22,060 nt of DNA from Spirochaetaceae bacterium (GCA_031258625.1 JAIRMO010000212.1:1-22060); one strand, 5' to 3'. Counted from the first letter of the stretch, positions 15,825 to 21,936 are shown. Translations and numbers: made by a program. Notes: generated from the sequence alone by a model not told the origin.

Positions 15825-15872
15825 ACTACAGAAAAAATTATAAATAGTAGTTTTTTATTCTTAAAATACTAC
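15825..15872. repeat. Alternating ACTAC/GTAGT inverted repeats upstream of mraZ promoter
   Basis: On the plus strand ACTAC (15825-15829), GTAGT (15847-15851) and ACTAC (15868-15872) alternate in orientation with a spacing of 21-22 bases, about two helical turns. The second and third extend into an 11-base hairpin (15847-15857 with 15862-15872, one mismatch, 4-base loop). The region is very A+T rich and could be an UP-element or a regulator site. No function can be assigned. Confidence 0.35.
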
Positions 15873-15921
15873 ACAACTGTTTAGGAATCTACACAAAGCA
15901 GGTTAAACGGTACTTCCCCTC

Positions 15922-15945
15922 CCCGGTAACACCAAAAATACCGGG
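15922..15945. promoter_or_regulatory. Inverted repeat CCCGGTA-N10-TACCGGG, possible operator
   Basis: A perfect 7-base inverted repeat lies just upstream of the plus-strand -35 element (15952). A third copy of CCCGGTA (15970-15976) overlaps the -10. The arrangement suits a repressor or activator of the following two-gene operon. Caution: CCGGTA-like words are common in this genome's coding DNA. Confidence 0.35.
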
Positions 15946-15951
15946 TACATC

Positions 15952-15980
15952 TTGTATAGGATGAAACAGCCCGGTATGAT
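15952..15980 (+). promoter_or_regulatory. Promoter for the 15987-16918 operon, likely leaderless
   Basis: TTGTAT (15952-15957), a 17-base spacer and TATGAT (15975-15980). Only 6 bases separate the -10 from the ATG at 15987, so transcription should begin at or next to the start codon. No Shine-Dalgarno sequence precedes that ATG. The -10 matches 5 of 6 and the -35 only 3 of 6. Confidence 0.5.
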
Positions 15981-15986
15981 CGGACT

Positions 15987-16238
15987 ATGTTTCTGAACGA
16001 ATATTTTATTGTTTTTCCCGAAGGGGATGTCCAGGAGATCCGGGGACGGCTTTCACTTAACGAAATTGTGGATATAAACGGCAATCCCCTGGATCTTCCC
16101 CTGGAGACCAACCGGACAATCGCCTTTAGGGTCAGCCGGATCAAGGTAAATGAAAATCAGGGGGGAAATGAAACCCTTCATTTCTTGGAACTCCTCAGCG
16201 CCGAAGAACTCCTGGCCTATACCGGAAACCGTCCATGA
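15987..16238 (+). CDS. Small protein of unknown function (83 aa)
   Basis: I do not recognise this protein. It has no signal peptide or membrane helix. The pattern is strand-rich (FLNEYFIVFP, EIRGRLSLNEIVDINGNPLDL, TIAFRVSRIKV) with a helical C-terminus (LHFLELLSAEELLAYTG). It looks like a compact cytoplasmic beta-rich domain with net acidic charge. The ATG has no ribosome binding site and lies 6 bases after a -10 element, so it is probably translated from a leaderless mRNA. Its stop overlaps the next ATG (ATGA), so it is coupled to the nuclease-like gene and probably works with it. It diverges from mraZ across a 251-base control region. Codon use looks like that of its neighbours, which argues against recent transfer. 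Confidence 0.72.
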   Translation: MFLNEYFIVFPEGDVQEIRGRLSLNEIVDINGNPLDLPLETNRTIAFRVSRIKVNENQGGNETLHFLELLSAEELLAYTGNRP

Positions 16239-16918
16239 GGGGAATCGGTACCGAAAGCGAAAGCGGTCTCCACCGGGCCCTCAAATTTCGGTACGCCGGT
16301 GAAGGGGGACAAACGGAAATTCCCTTAAAAGGATATGTTTGTGACGGGGTAACTGAGGGGGGGGAATATATCGAAGTTCAAACCGGCAGTTTTAAACCCC
16401 TCCGGGATAAGATTAAAAAACTAACCGAAGCCGGTCCGGTCCGCATCGTCCATCCCATTATCGTAACAAAATACATAGAGCTTTTTGAGGAGGGGGGAGT
16501 CCTGCTTTCCCGCAGGAAAAGCCCTCGAAAAGGAACCCCCTGGGACCTGTTCAAGGCCCTGGTTTACGCCCCGGACCTTCCCGAGCTTCCGGGGATCACC
16601 ATAGAACTTGCCCTGGTGGAGGTCTCCGAACAACGGGTCCGGGACGGCCGGGGGTCATGGCGGCGCCGGGGGGTCAGCATCACCGGCCGGGAACTCCTGG
16701 CCCACCACGGATCCATCCCCCTGACCGGCCCGGGGGACTACCGCCGGTTTGTTCCCTTTCAGGGGGACGAAACCTTTACGGCCCGTTCCCTGGGGAAAAA
16801 AGCGAAGATCCACCCTGTCCTGGCGGGAAAAACCCTCTATGTGCTTACCCGGCTTTCCATAACTACCCGGATCGCAAAAAACGGCCGTGCCTGGATATAT
16901 CGATTAACCGGCGTTTAA
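16235..16918 (+). CDS. Putative PD-(D/E)XK-like nuclease with C-terminal winged-helix-like domain
   Basis: This 227-residue soluble protein has two parts. Residues 9-75 carry E9, LHRALKFRY, then GYVCDGV with D37, EYIEVQTGSF with E47 and Q49, and the helix PLRDKIKKL with K59. The order acidic residue, Asp, E-x-Q, then a basic helix fits a PD-(D/E)XK restriction-like core in which Gln replaces the Lys. Residues after about 120, including ITGRELLAHHG and FTARSLGKKAKIHPVLAG, end in a strand pair (NGRAWIYRLTGV) that resembles a winged helix. It could therefore be a DNA-binding nuclease or a catalytically altered regulator. The fold call is inference from motif spacing. The ATG overlaps the 83-residue gene by four bases. 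No downstream terminator is clear; the flaA pair converges on it. Confidence 0.75.
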   Translation: MRGIGTESESGLHRALKFRYAGEGGQTEIPLKGYVCDGVTEGGEYIEVQTGSFKPLRDKIKKLTEAGPVRIVHPIIVTKYIELFEEGGVLLSRRKSPRKGTPWDLFKALVYAPDLPELPGITIELALVEVSEQRVRDGRGSWRRRGVSITGRELLAHHGSIPLTGPGDYRRFVPFQGDETFTARSLGKKAKIHPVLAGKTLYVLTRLSITTRIAKNGRAWIYRLTGV

Positions 16919-17028
16919 AAAGACGAGGACAACTTACCAATTCCACCGGAGGGGCCGTCAACACGGCTTATCCCCCGGCAAAAGACACAATAATCACCGA
17001 AAGCTTAACCCGGGGACTGAAATTTCAA

Positions 17029-17751
17029 CTACCAGGCATCCGCCATATCGTCGGTATCCCGGTTATTCTCCGCAAAAAGGTCCGTCACCGCCCGAAGATC
17101 GTCAAAATAGACATAATACGTTCCATAGGTTTCCATGAGGTCACAGTCAATTCGGAATCCGATGATCTTGACGCCTAATTGATTGTTATAGTGATAATTC
17201 CGCTGAACAATACCGTTTATACCGTCCGGCGCCTGGGGAGGGATCGCCACGGTGAGTTTTTTCCAACCCTGAAAATTGAGTTTTCCCAGGTGAAGCTCAA
17301 AGGGACGGCCAAAGAAATCCTGCAACAGGATCTTGAGCTCGTGATTGTAATTACGCCCCACTACCCAAATGGAGATCGTTTTAGTAATCCCCTCAATCGG
17401 AATCGGCCGAATCGGGGAAATCGTTATACTCGCATGACCCCTGCGGAGGAAGTCCACTTTGGTACCAAGCACGTACCGATCGGGGATATTAAACCCCTCT
17501 TCCTCCTCCAGGGGCACCTTATCCTGGGGAGCCCCGCTAAAAAGCCGGCTCATCACAAACCCCTCATCAGTCGACATGGAAGAACGCCAGTACCCATCAT
17601 GCTCAAATTTATCTATCGATACTTCTTTCAATTGCTGCTGGGCCGCGTCAACTCCAATCCGTTCCGCATTGGGAGCGCCAACTTCATTTTGCTGGGCAAA
17701 TAAAACACCGGCAAGAAACAGAATCAAAAGGGTGATAATAATACGTTTCAT
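17029..17751 (-). CDS. flaA: FlaA-family flagellar filament outer-layer (sheath) protein
   Basis: FlaA proteins form the sheath around the FlaB core of spirochaete periplasmic flagella. The 240-residue precursor has a clear signal peptide, MKRIIITLLILFLAGVLFA then QQ, with probable cleavage after A19. The mature part has the family pattern SIWVVGRNYNHELKILLQDF, GRPFELHLGKLNFQGWKKL and GTYYVYFDDLRAVTDLF near the end, shared with the adjacent paralogue. Its length agrees with the short FlaA paralogues I recall in T. pallidum (TP0663/TP0664) rather than the 350-residue main FlaA. ATG 17751 has a strong AAAGGAGG 7 bases upstream and lies 14 bases after the preceding paralogue, with which it is co-transcribed. 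The central acidic stretch (VPLEEEEGFNIPD) is its own. Confidence 0.85.
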   Translation of the reverse strand: MKRIIITLLILFLAGVLFAQQNEVGAPNAERIGVDAAQQQLKEVSIDKFEHDGYWRSSMSTDEGFVMSRLFSGAPQDKVPLEEEEGFNIPDRYVLGTKVDFLRRGHASITISPIRPIPIEGITKTISIWVVGRNYNHELKILLQDFFGRPFELHLGKLNFQGWKKLTVAIPPQAPDGINGIVQRNYHYNNQLGVKIIGFRIDCDLMETYGTYYVYFDDLRAVTDLFAENNRDTDDMADAW

Positions 17752-17765
17752 GTAACGGCCTCCTT

Positions 17766-18503
17766 TTAATTATTGGAAGAACTGGCCCATAGTTCCTGTA
17801 CCCGCTGGGGATCCGCCAGTTCTTCACCGTCATATCTATGTTCAAACAAATCGGTTAATACCTTTAAATAATTAAAATAAATGTAAAAATCGTTCACCGG
17901 CTCCGACGGCATAGTCCAGATACGAAATTTCACCAAATTTAAAGAAGTTAACCGGGGCAATACCCGCTTTGTTTGGGAAATATTACCCGGAACAGTAACC
18001 CGCAGGTTTTTCCACCCCTCATACCCCAGGCTGCCGAAATTGATGGCATGGACGAATCCCAAATAGTCCCGAACATAGACCTCAAGATTGTAATTAAGGT
18101 TTGAGCCCCATACCCAGAGATCTATCTCTCGAGCCCGGCCCGGTATGGGTATTTCCGCGGGACCCGCATCATCGCCCCCATCGGCCGCCACAGGATACAC
18201 GTCTATCCAATTATATCCCTGACGATCAAACCGGCCCCAGACACCCAGGCTGGTCTGTTCCTGGTCCGCAACTCTTATCGCCATCGGCCCAAGGGGCACT
18301 TGGTTTATCTTGGGAAAGGTATCGTCCTCCGTTTTTGTGGCAAATTTACTTGCCTCAAGTTTCCAGGTATACCCATTACTGCCGTCAAAGCGATCCAGAT
18401 CCACAGACTGAATATTAACGATGGATTCATCGCCAAATGATAAAAATACCGCTATAAATGCCAATAAAATAAAGCATCCAGCCCGGTAACTTCCTTGTTT
18501 CAT
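17766..18503 (-). CDS. flaA: FlaA-family flagellar filament outer-layer protein, paralogue
   Basis: A second exported FlaA-type protein, 245 residues from ATG 18503. The N-terminus (MKQGSYRAGCFILLAFIAVF) is a signal peptide with cleavage probably near SFG-DES; the cysteine lies before the hydrophobic core, so it is not a lipobox. The mature part shares with its neighbour the pattern EIDLWVWGSNLNYNLEVYVRDY, HAINFGSLGYEGWKNLRV and NDFYIYFNYLKVLTDLFE. I chose ATG 18503 because AAGGAG lies 6 bases upstream; an in-frame TTG at 18521 would destroy this spacing. It is the first gene after a consensus sigma-70 promoter and is followed after 14 bases by the other flaA-family gene. Which corresponds to which T. 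pallidum paralogue is uncertain. Confidence 0.82.
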   Translation of the reverse strand: MKQGSYRAGCFILLAFIAVFLSFGDESIVNIQSVDLDRFDGSNGYTWKLEASKFATKTEDDTFPKINQVPLGPMAIRVADQEQTSLGVWGRFDRQGYNWIDVYPVAADGGDDAGPAEIPIPGRAREIDLWVWGSNLNYNLEVYVRDYLGFVHAINFGSLGYEGWKNLRVTVPGNISQTKRVLPRLTSLNLVKFRIWTMPSEPVNDFYIYFNYLKVLTDLFEHRYDGEELADPQRVQELWASSSNN

Positions 18504-18546
18504 CCCATACTCCTTTTCCAATCATTGGGGAATTAGGTCTGTTACG

Positions 18547-18575
18547 ATTATATTTCCTTACGGAATCTTTGTCAA
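18547..18575 (-). promoter_or_regulatory. Consensus sigma-70 promoter of the flaA-family pair
   Basis: Minus-strand TTGACA (18575-18570), 17 bases, TATAAT (18552-18547): both hexamers and the spacer are perfect. Initiation near 18540 gives a leader of about 37 bases to ATG 18503. This suggests strong housekeeping-sigma expression of the sheath proteins, unlike the sigma-28-like signal in front of flgB. Confidence 0.88.
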
Positions 18576-18796
18576 ACGATTAAGGCCATTTTACCACGGA
18601 AAAATAACATAACCCTTTGAATCAATCCTATAACCCGGTTGATTTTGAAGCTTCCGCAATTAGATTCCGGGAAAAAACGGTCGAAGACCCGCCTTTCCCC
18701 CTCAATTTACGGATATTTTCCAAAAACATAAAATTTGGGGAAATCCCCCTTTTCCTTATCGGTTATATGAGGATCATTTTAACCTCAATTATTTTG
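18576..18796. other. Non-coding stretch between the flaA promoter and the 18808-19701 gene
   Basis: The whole gap between genes is 304 bases (18504-18807). Apart from the flaA promoter and a terminator-like hairpin at its right end, it holds A+T-rich DNA with a GGGG-4-CCCC hairpin near 18737-18748 and a GGTTA/TAACC inverted pair (about 18760-18784). I see no convincing gene or RNA in it; the longest minus-strand frame is 33 codons (18729-18628) without a well-placed ribosome binding site. Confidence 0.5.
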
Positions 18797-18815
18797 AAAA
18801 ATCCCCTTTACGGGG
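18797..18815 (-). terminator. Weak intrinsic terminator candidate
   Basis: On the minus strand CCCC, a 5-base loop, GGGG, then ATTTTT. It overlaps the stop codon of the 18808-19701 gene. The stem is only four G-C pairs, so efficiency is doubtful. A second hairpin with a short T tract lies about 60 bases further along. Confidence 0.35.
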
Positions 18816-19701
18816 TTACCGGCTCCTGGCGTATCAAATTTTTTATTTCCTTTACCAGGGCCTTTTCCTGAATTCTCCGATCCAAAACCGATATTTCCGA
18901 AGGAACTACCTGTTCCTCCCCGTTCTGCCCCAGGATTTTTATGACTTCCGGCGCAAGGGCCCAAGGGGAATCATCAAAAACAAGCTTCACATCCGCGGAA
19001 CTTATCGCCGGATCCATCCATGAAAAAAGAATAATCGGTATCTTCACCCTCCCCTCCAGGAAAGCCGGGGGAGTTCCGGTCATTACCACGGAAATACCCA
19101 TCCGGGAACTTAAATCCGCATAAGCGTTCATATAAAAGGGATCCTTCAGGTATCCCCTCACCCGCAGGCCCTCCAGAAAAGCCTTCCGGTCCGTTTCGGG
19201 GAAAATAAGATCCGGAAATATAAAAACCTCCTCTTCGGGTTTGATAAAAGCCGCCGCGCAAAGACCGGCCCGGTACAGATCCAGCGCCGTATCGGTTCCA
19301 AAAAAGAGGAGTTTCTCCTCTCCCTGGGGAGGGGGAAGCCGCCCCCCCAGAACCGCCACGGGAACGGCCGGATGTTCACCGGCATACCGCCGGGCGCCTT
19401 CGCCGTACCGGAAGGGGAACAACACACAATAGGGCCTGGCCGAAGCGGCTTCCACCCCAAAGGCCACCATATCCTGATCAGCATTTTCGCCGATGACAAC
19501 CGGTTTTACCAGCCGAAAAAACCGGAAAGAGAGGATCAACCGTTTTTCCCAGGTTCTCCACCGGCCGTAAAGGACGTCAAAAAAGGAATCGGTTACGACA
19601 AGTATCGGGGAACGGGAAAAAAAGATCCCCGGCCCTAAAAGGAGCATAAAAACAACAATGCCCCATAAAAATTGTTTTTTTTTATGTTTTCTTAACCCCA
19701 T
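18808..19701 (-). CDS. Membrane-anchored or exported protein, possibly periplasmic-binding-protein-like
   Basis: I do not recognise this 297-residue protein with certainty. A basic start (MGLRKHKKKQ) and one hydrophobic helix (about 11-30, ending LLLGPGIFFSRS) suggest an uncleaved anchor or signal peptide. The rest alternates strand and helix (PVVIGENADQDMVAFGVE, TDTALDLYRAGLCAAAF, EVFIFPDLIFP, RKAFLEGLRVRGY, ISVVMTGTPPAF, IPIILFSWM). The Y-x-A-G-x-x-A-A and AFLEGL-x-x-x-GY patterns are reminiscent of BMP/PnrA-like or type I periplasmic binding folds, but this is only a guess. No ribosome binding site precedes ATG 19701; TATAAT lies 14 bases upstream, so the leader may be very short or absent. 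It diverges from the aldolase gene. Confidence 0.75.
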   Translation of the reverse strand: MGLRKHKKKQFLWGIVVFMLLLGPGIFFSRSPILVVTDSFFDVLYGRWRTWEKRLILSFRFFRLVKPVVIGENADQDMVAFGVEAASARPYCVLFPFRYGEGARRYAGEHPAVPVAVLGGRLPPPQGEEKLLFFGTDTALDLYRAGLCAAAFIKPEEEVFIFPDLIFPETDRKAFLEGLRVRGYLKDPFYMNAYADLSSRMGISVVMTGTPPAFLEGRVKIPIILFSWMDPAISSADVKLVFDDSPWALAPEVIKILGQNGEEQVVPSEISVLDRRIQEKALVKEIKNLIRQEPVTP

Positions 19702-19715
19702 AGGGGAACCATATA

Positions 19716-19736
19716 ATTATAAAAATCACTGGTCAA
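19716..19736 (-). promoter_or_regulatory. Promoter-like sequence before the 19701 start
   Basis: TATAAT (19721-19716) and TTGACC (19736-19731) occur on the minus strand, but only 9 bases apart, so they cannot form one standard promoter. TTGACC with TATATG (19715-19710, spacer 15) or TATGGT (19713-19708, spacer 17) is possible. Any of these would start transcription within about 10 bases of the ATG. Confidence 0.3.
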
Positions 19737-19791
19737 GGGATGTACAGGGCGGCTTCAAACACGGGACTTTTTTAGCGAATATCCCGCTTGC

Positions 19792-19828
19792 TTGACCAAC
19801 CGGGACTTTATGCCCTACATTATATAAA
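19792..19828 (+). promoter_or_regulatory. Candidate promoter of the aldolase gene
   Basis: TTGACC (19792-19797) with an 18-base spacer to TACATT (19816-19821), or a separate TATATAAA run (19821-19828) as -10 without a clear -35. Either would start the transcript just before the leader hairpin at 19833. CTTGACC here and GGTCAAG at 19731-19737 form a divergent inverted pair of -35 elements. Confidence 0.3.
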
Positions 19829-19832
19829 GACC

Positions 19833-19866
19833 GGGATGTTTTCAAAATCGTGATTTTCGGCATCCC
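19833..19866 (+). promoter_or_regulatory. 5' leader hairpin before the aldolase ribosome binding site
   Basis: GGGATG (19833-19838) pairs with CATCCC (19861-19866), and AAAAT (19844-19848) with ATTTT (19853-19857) around a CGTG loop, leaving a small asymmetric internal loop. It ends 6 bases before the AAGGAG. It may stabilise the mRNA 5' end or modulate translation; it is not recognisable as a known riboswitch. Confidence 0.4.
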
Positions 19867-19883
19867 ACATTAAGGAGTTTGAT

Positions 19884-20882
19884 ATGATCAGTTATACCGA
19901 GTTAGGACTAGTCAATACGGTGGAACTATTCAAAAAAGCGGTGAGCGGCGGTTATGCGCTTCCGGCGTATAATTTTAACAATATGGAACAGATGCAGGCC
20001 ATTATCCAGGCCTGTGTGGAAACCAAATCCCCGGTGATCCTCCAGGTCTCCTCCGGCGCCCGGAAGTACGCCAACCAGAACCTCCTTAAAAATATGGCCC
20101 GGGGCGCCGTGGAATATGCCCATGAACTGGGATGTGACATTCCTATCGTCCTCCATCTGGATCACGGGGACAGTTTTGAACTCTGTAAGGACTGTATCGA
20201 AACGGGGTTTTCCTCGGTGATGATCGACGGTTCCCACCTGCCCTACGACGAAAATGTGGCCCTGACCAAAAAGGTCTGTGAATTTGCCCATTCCCGTAAG
20301 GATTACGTCTCCGTTGAGGGGGAATTAGGGGTCTTGGCCGGGGTTGAGGACGACGTATCCGCGGAACACTCCCACTATACCCAACCAGTGGAGGTGGAAG
20401 ATTTTGTCAAAAAGACCGGGGTGGATTCCCTGGCCATTTCTATCGGTACCAGCCACGGCCGGGCAAAATTCAAGCCCGAGCAGTGTACCCGGGACGCCAA
20501 CGGCATCCTCATCCCCCCCCCGTTGCGGTTCGACATCCTCAAAGAAATCGAAAAGCGGATCCCCGGCTTCCCCATCGTACTCCACGGTTCCTCTTCGGTA
20601 CCGATTGAATATGTCAAAATCATCGAACAATATGGCGGAAGCCTCAAGGATTCGGTGGGTATTCCGGAAGACCAGCTCCGTCAGGCGGCAAAAAGCGCGG
20701 TGTGTAAAATCAATATCGATTCCGACGGACGCCTGGTTATGACCGCCATCATCCGTAAGGTTTTTGCGGAAAAACCCGATGAATTCGATCCCAGAAAATA
20801 CCTGGGTCCCGCCCGGGATGAGCTTAAAAAGCTGTACAAGCATAAAAACGTAAACGTCCTGGGTTCCGCGGGACAGGCATAG
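19884..20882 (+). CDS. fba: Fructose-bisphosphate aldolase, class II
   Basis: Class II aldolase, a zinc enzyme, interconverts fructose-1,6-bisphosphate with dihydroxyacetone phosphate and glyceraldehyde-3-phosphate in glycolysis. The 332-residue protein shows LPAYNFNNMEQMQAII near the start, the zinc and catalytic block IVLHLDHGDS, SVMIDGSHLPYDEN, SVEGELGVLAGVEDD with the metal-ligand glutamate, AISIGTSHGRAKF, IVLHGSSSVP with another zinc histidine, and KINIDSDGR for phosphate binding. Length and motifs match the longer class IIB type. ATG 19884 has AAGGAG 6 bases upstream. It stands alone on the plus strand, with a leader hairpin and a strong terminator after the stop, so it is monocistronic. 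An aldolase beside flaA-type genes is also what I recall in T. pallidum. Confidence 0.96.
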   Translation: MISYTELGLVNTVELFKKAVSGGYALPAYNFNNMEQMQAIIQACVETKSPVILQVSSGARKYANQNLLKNMARGAVEYAHELGCDIPIVLHLDHGDSFELCKDCIETGFSSVMIDGSHLPYDENVALTKKVCEFAHSRKDYVSVEGELGVLAGVEDDVSAEHSHYTQPVEVEDFVKKTGVDSLAISIGTSHGRAKFKPEQCTRDANGILIPPPLRFDILKEIEKRIPGFPIVLHGSSSVPIEYVKIIEQYGGSLKDSVGIPEDQLRQAAKSAVCKINIDSDGRLVMTAIIRKVFAEKPDEFDPRKYLGPARDELKKLYKHKNVNVLGSAGQA

Positions 20883-20910
20883 ACGGTTCCGGGTTTTATC
20901 CCCCGAAGAT

Positions 20911-20935
20911 CCGCGGGGATCGTCCTGCGGTTTTT
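20911..20935 (+). terminator. Intrinsic terminator of fba
   Basis: An 8-base-pair stem with arms CCGCGGGG (20911-20918) and TCCTGCGG (20923-20930), including two G-T wobbles, has the loop ATCG and is followed by TTTTT. It lies 29 bases after the fba stop, so the gene should end here. Confidence 0.8.
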
Positions 20936-20956
20936 GGAGGAAATTTTCTCCCTTCG

Positions 20957-21006
20957 GGCTGTTTCAAAAGCATGGTCGTGCCGGACCGTCAAATTTTGAA
21001 ACAGCC
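20957..21006. repeat. Intergenic inverted-repeat element, 13-bp perfect arms
   Basis: GGCTGTTTCAAAA (20957-20969) and its exact complement TTTTGAAACAGCC (20994-21006) flank a 24-base centre that itself folds (GGTC/GACC). It sits between convergent genes, after the fba terminator and 17 bases beyond the stop of the minus-strand membrane protein. It may be a dispersed palindromic repeat or may help end minus-strand transcription; neither can be tested within one window. Confidence 0.6.
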
Positions 21007-21022
21007 TCAGGCTTTAACCGAA

Positions 21023-21640
21023 TCATATCCGGCGGTTCCTCAAGAAAACCAAGGTTACCCTTATCCCCATGGGGATAAGGGAGAGGATTAAAAAAAGCAA
21101 TCCCAGATAAAATTTTTGAGAAAAAAACGCCCAATAGCTCGTAGCGGCCGCCAAGGGCAAGAGGATAAGGCCGATTAAAGCGGGAAAAACAACCCACCTC
21201 CTCCGGTTCCGAAGGAGCCTGAGGAGCAAGGAAATTCCCGTGACCAGGGCGGTCCAAAGCAGGGGAACCAATACCAAATGGAGGGGATCCTTCCGGACGC
21301 CCCAGGTTATGGTCCGCATAACCGCCACGGGGATAAGCCAAAGCAGGGCAAAATTCGCGGAACTGCCGCCCGCCGGGATCAGGGGAGTCAGGGATAACAA
21401 AAATCCGATAAAAATCGGCGCTATGGCCGGAAGGCAAACAATATCAATAAAGGCGCTTAACCATCGGGAAAACCCAAAGCCCCCGGGCTCGATCAGGGAA
21501 CTGAGAAAAAAAGAAGCCAAAGCCGTCAAGCTGCCCAAAAAAAGCGCCCAAAAATCATACAACCGGGGAGTATCTTCCGGAGAAAGGGAAATCCAAAAAT
21601 AATAAAACAGGGGTATCCATAACAAACAAAAAAAACTCAT
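21023..21640 (-). CDS. Polytopic membrane protein of unknown function
   Basis: The 205-residue protein is almost entirely hydrophobic, with about six likely transmembrane helices (for example FFCLLWIPLFYYFWI, FWALFLGSLTALASFFLSSL, LPAIAPIFIGFLLSLTPLI, LHLVLVPLLWTALVTGISLL, VVFPALIGLILLPLAA and LGLLFLILSLIPMGI). They are separated by short basic loops (LLRLLRNRRR) and end with a basic tail (FLRNRRI). I do not recognise a family and see no catalytic motif. The start ATG 21640 has only a weak AAAGA-type site upstream. No close neighbour on the same strand suggests a partner: upstream come a 195-base repeat element and then the end of another minus-strand gene. It might be a spirochaete-specific gene. 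Confidence 0.7.
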   Translation of the reverse strand: MSFFCLLWIPLFYYFWISLSPEDTPRLYDFWALFLGSLTALASFFLSSLIEPGGFGFSRWLSAFIDIVCLPAIAPIFIGFLLSLTPLIPAGGSSANFALLWLIPVAVMRTITWGVRKDPLHLVLVPLLWTALVTGISLLLRLLRNRRRWVVFPALIGLILLPLAAATSYWAFFSQKFYLGLLFLILSLIPMGIRVTLVFLRNRRI

Positions 21641-21718
21641 CGTCTTTTACCATAACACACCCGGAAGGGAGGAACAAGCCATACCATCGTGGTAATTCTC
21701 CGTTTAAAACAGAAAGAG

Positions 21719-21913
21719 GGGCCTGTAACATTTTTTGTGTAAATGAACCGCCTGGAATTTTAACCGCCATTCTACCGTCAGTTTTTCCCAGGGCTGACTC
21801 TCGTAATTCTTTGTGGTATAAGGATTTATGGCGGTTGAGAAAAAATCTAAATTCTTTAAAATTCCATGGAAGGGAAAAAAGGAAGGAATTTACCTCTAAA
21901 ATGTTACAAGCCC
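21719..21913. mobile_element. Putative MITE / non-autonomous insertion element (195 bp)
   Basis: The ends are 16-base terminal inverted repeats with one mismatch: GGGCCTGTAACATTTT at 21719-21734, and GGGCTTGTAACATTTT when 21898-21913 is read on the minus strand. Homology continues inward in register to GTAAAT on both sides. Inside, GGAATTTTAACCGCCAT (21754-21770) has its complement split into ATGGCGGTT (21828-21836) and TTAAAATTCC near 21855-21864. No transposase is encoded. The ends look like those of insertion sequences, perhaps the IS256 group (weak memory), but I found no clear target duplication. With the flanks it fills the 319-base gap 21641-21959, which otherwise holds no gene. Confidence 0.55.
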
Positions 21914-21914
21914 G

Positions 21915-21936
21915 AAAAGAACTTCCGGAGATCCGG
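21915..21936 (-). terminator. Terminator candidate after the right-edge gene
   Basis: On the minus strand CCGG-ATCT-CCGG (21936-21925) is followed by AAGTTCTTTT. It lies about 24 bases beyond the stop of the partial gene at 21960. The stem is short (4 to 5 pairs) and the T tract is interrupted. Confidence 0.3.

Noticed and set aside
16954..16967. Hairpin GCCGT-CAAC-ACGGC between the nuclease-like gene and the flaA pair as a terminator
   Set aside because: No T tract follows on either strand and the stem is only five pairs; it may be chance.
18628..18729. Minus-strand 33-codon open frame upstream of the flaA promoter
   Set aside because: The G-run upstream is too far from the ATG and there is no supporting conservation or context.
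18617..18871. Plus-strand open frame of 84 residues
   Set aside because: It has no ribosome binding site, overlaps the 3' end of the 18808-19701 gene on the other strand, and its translation shows no domain pattern.
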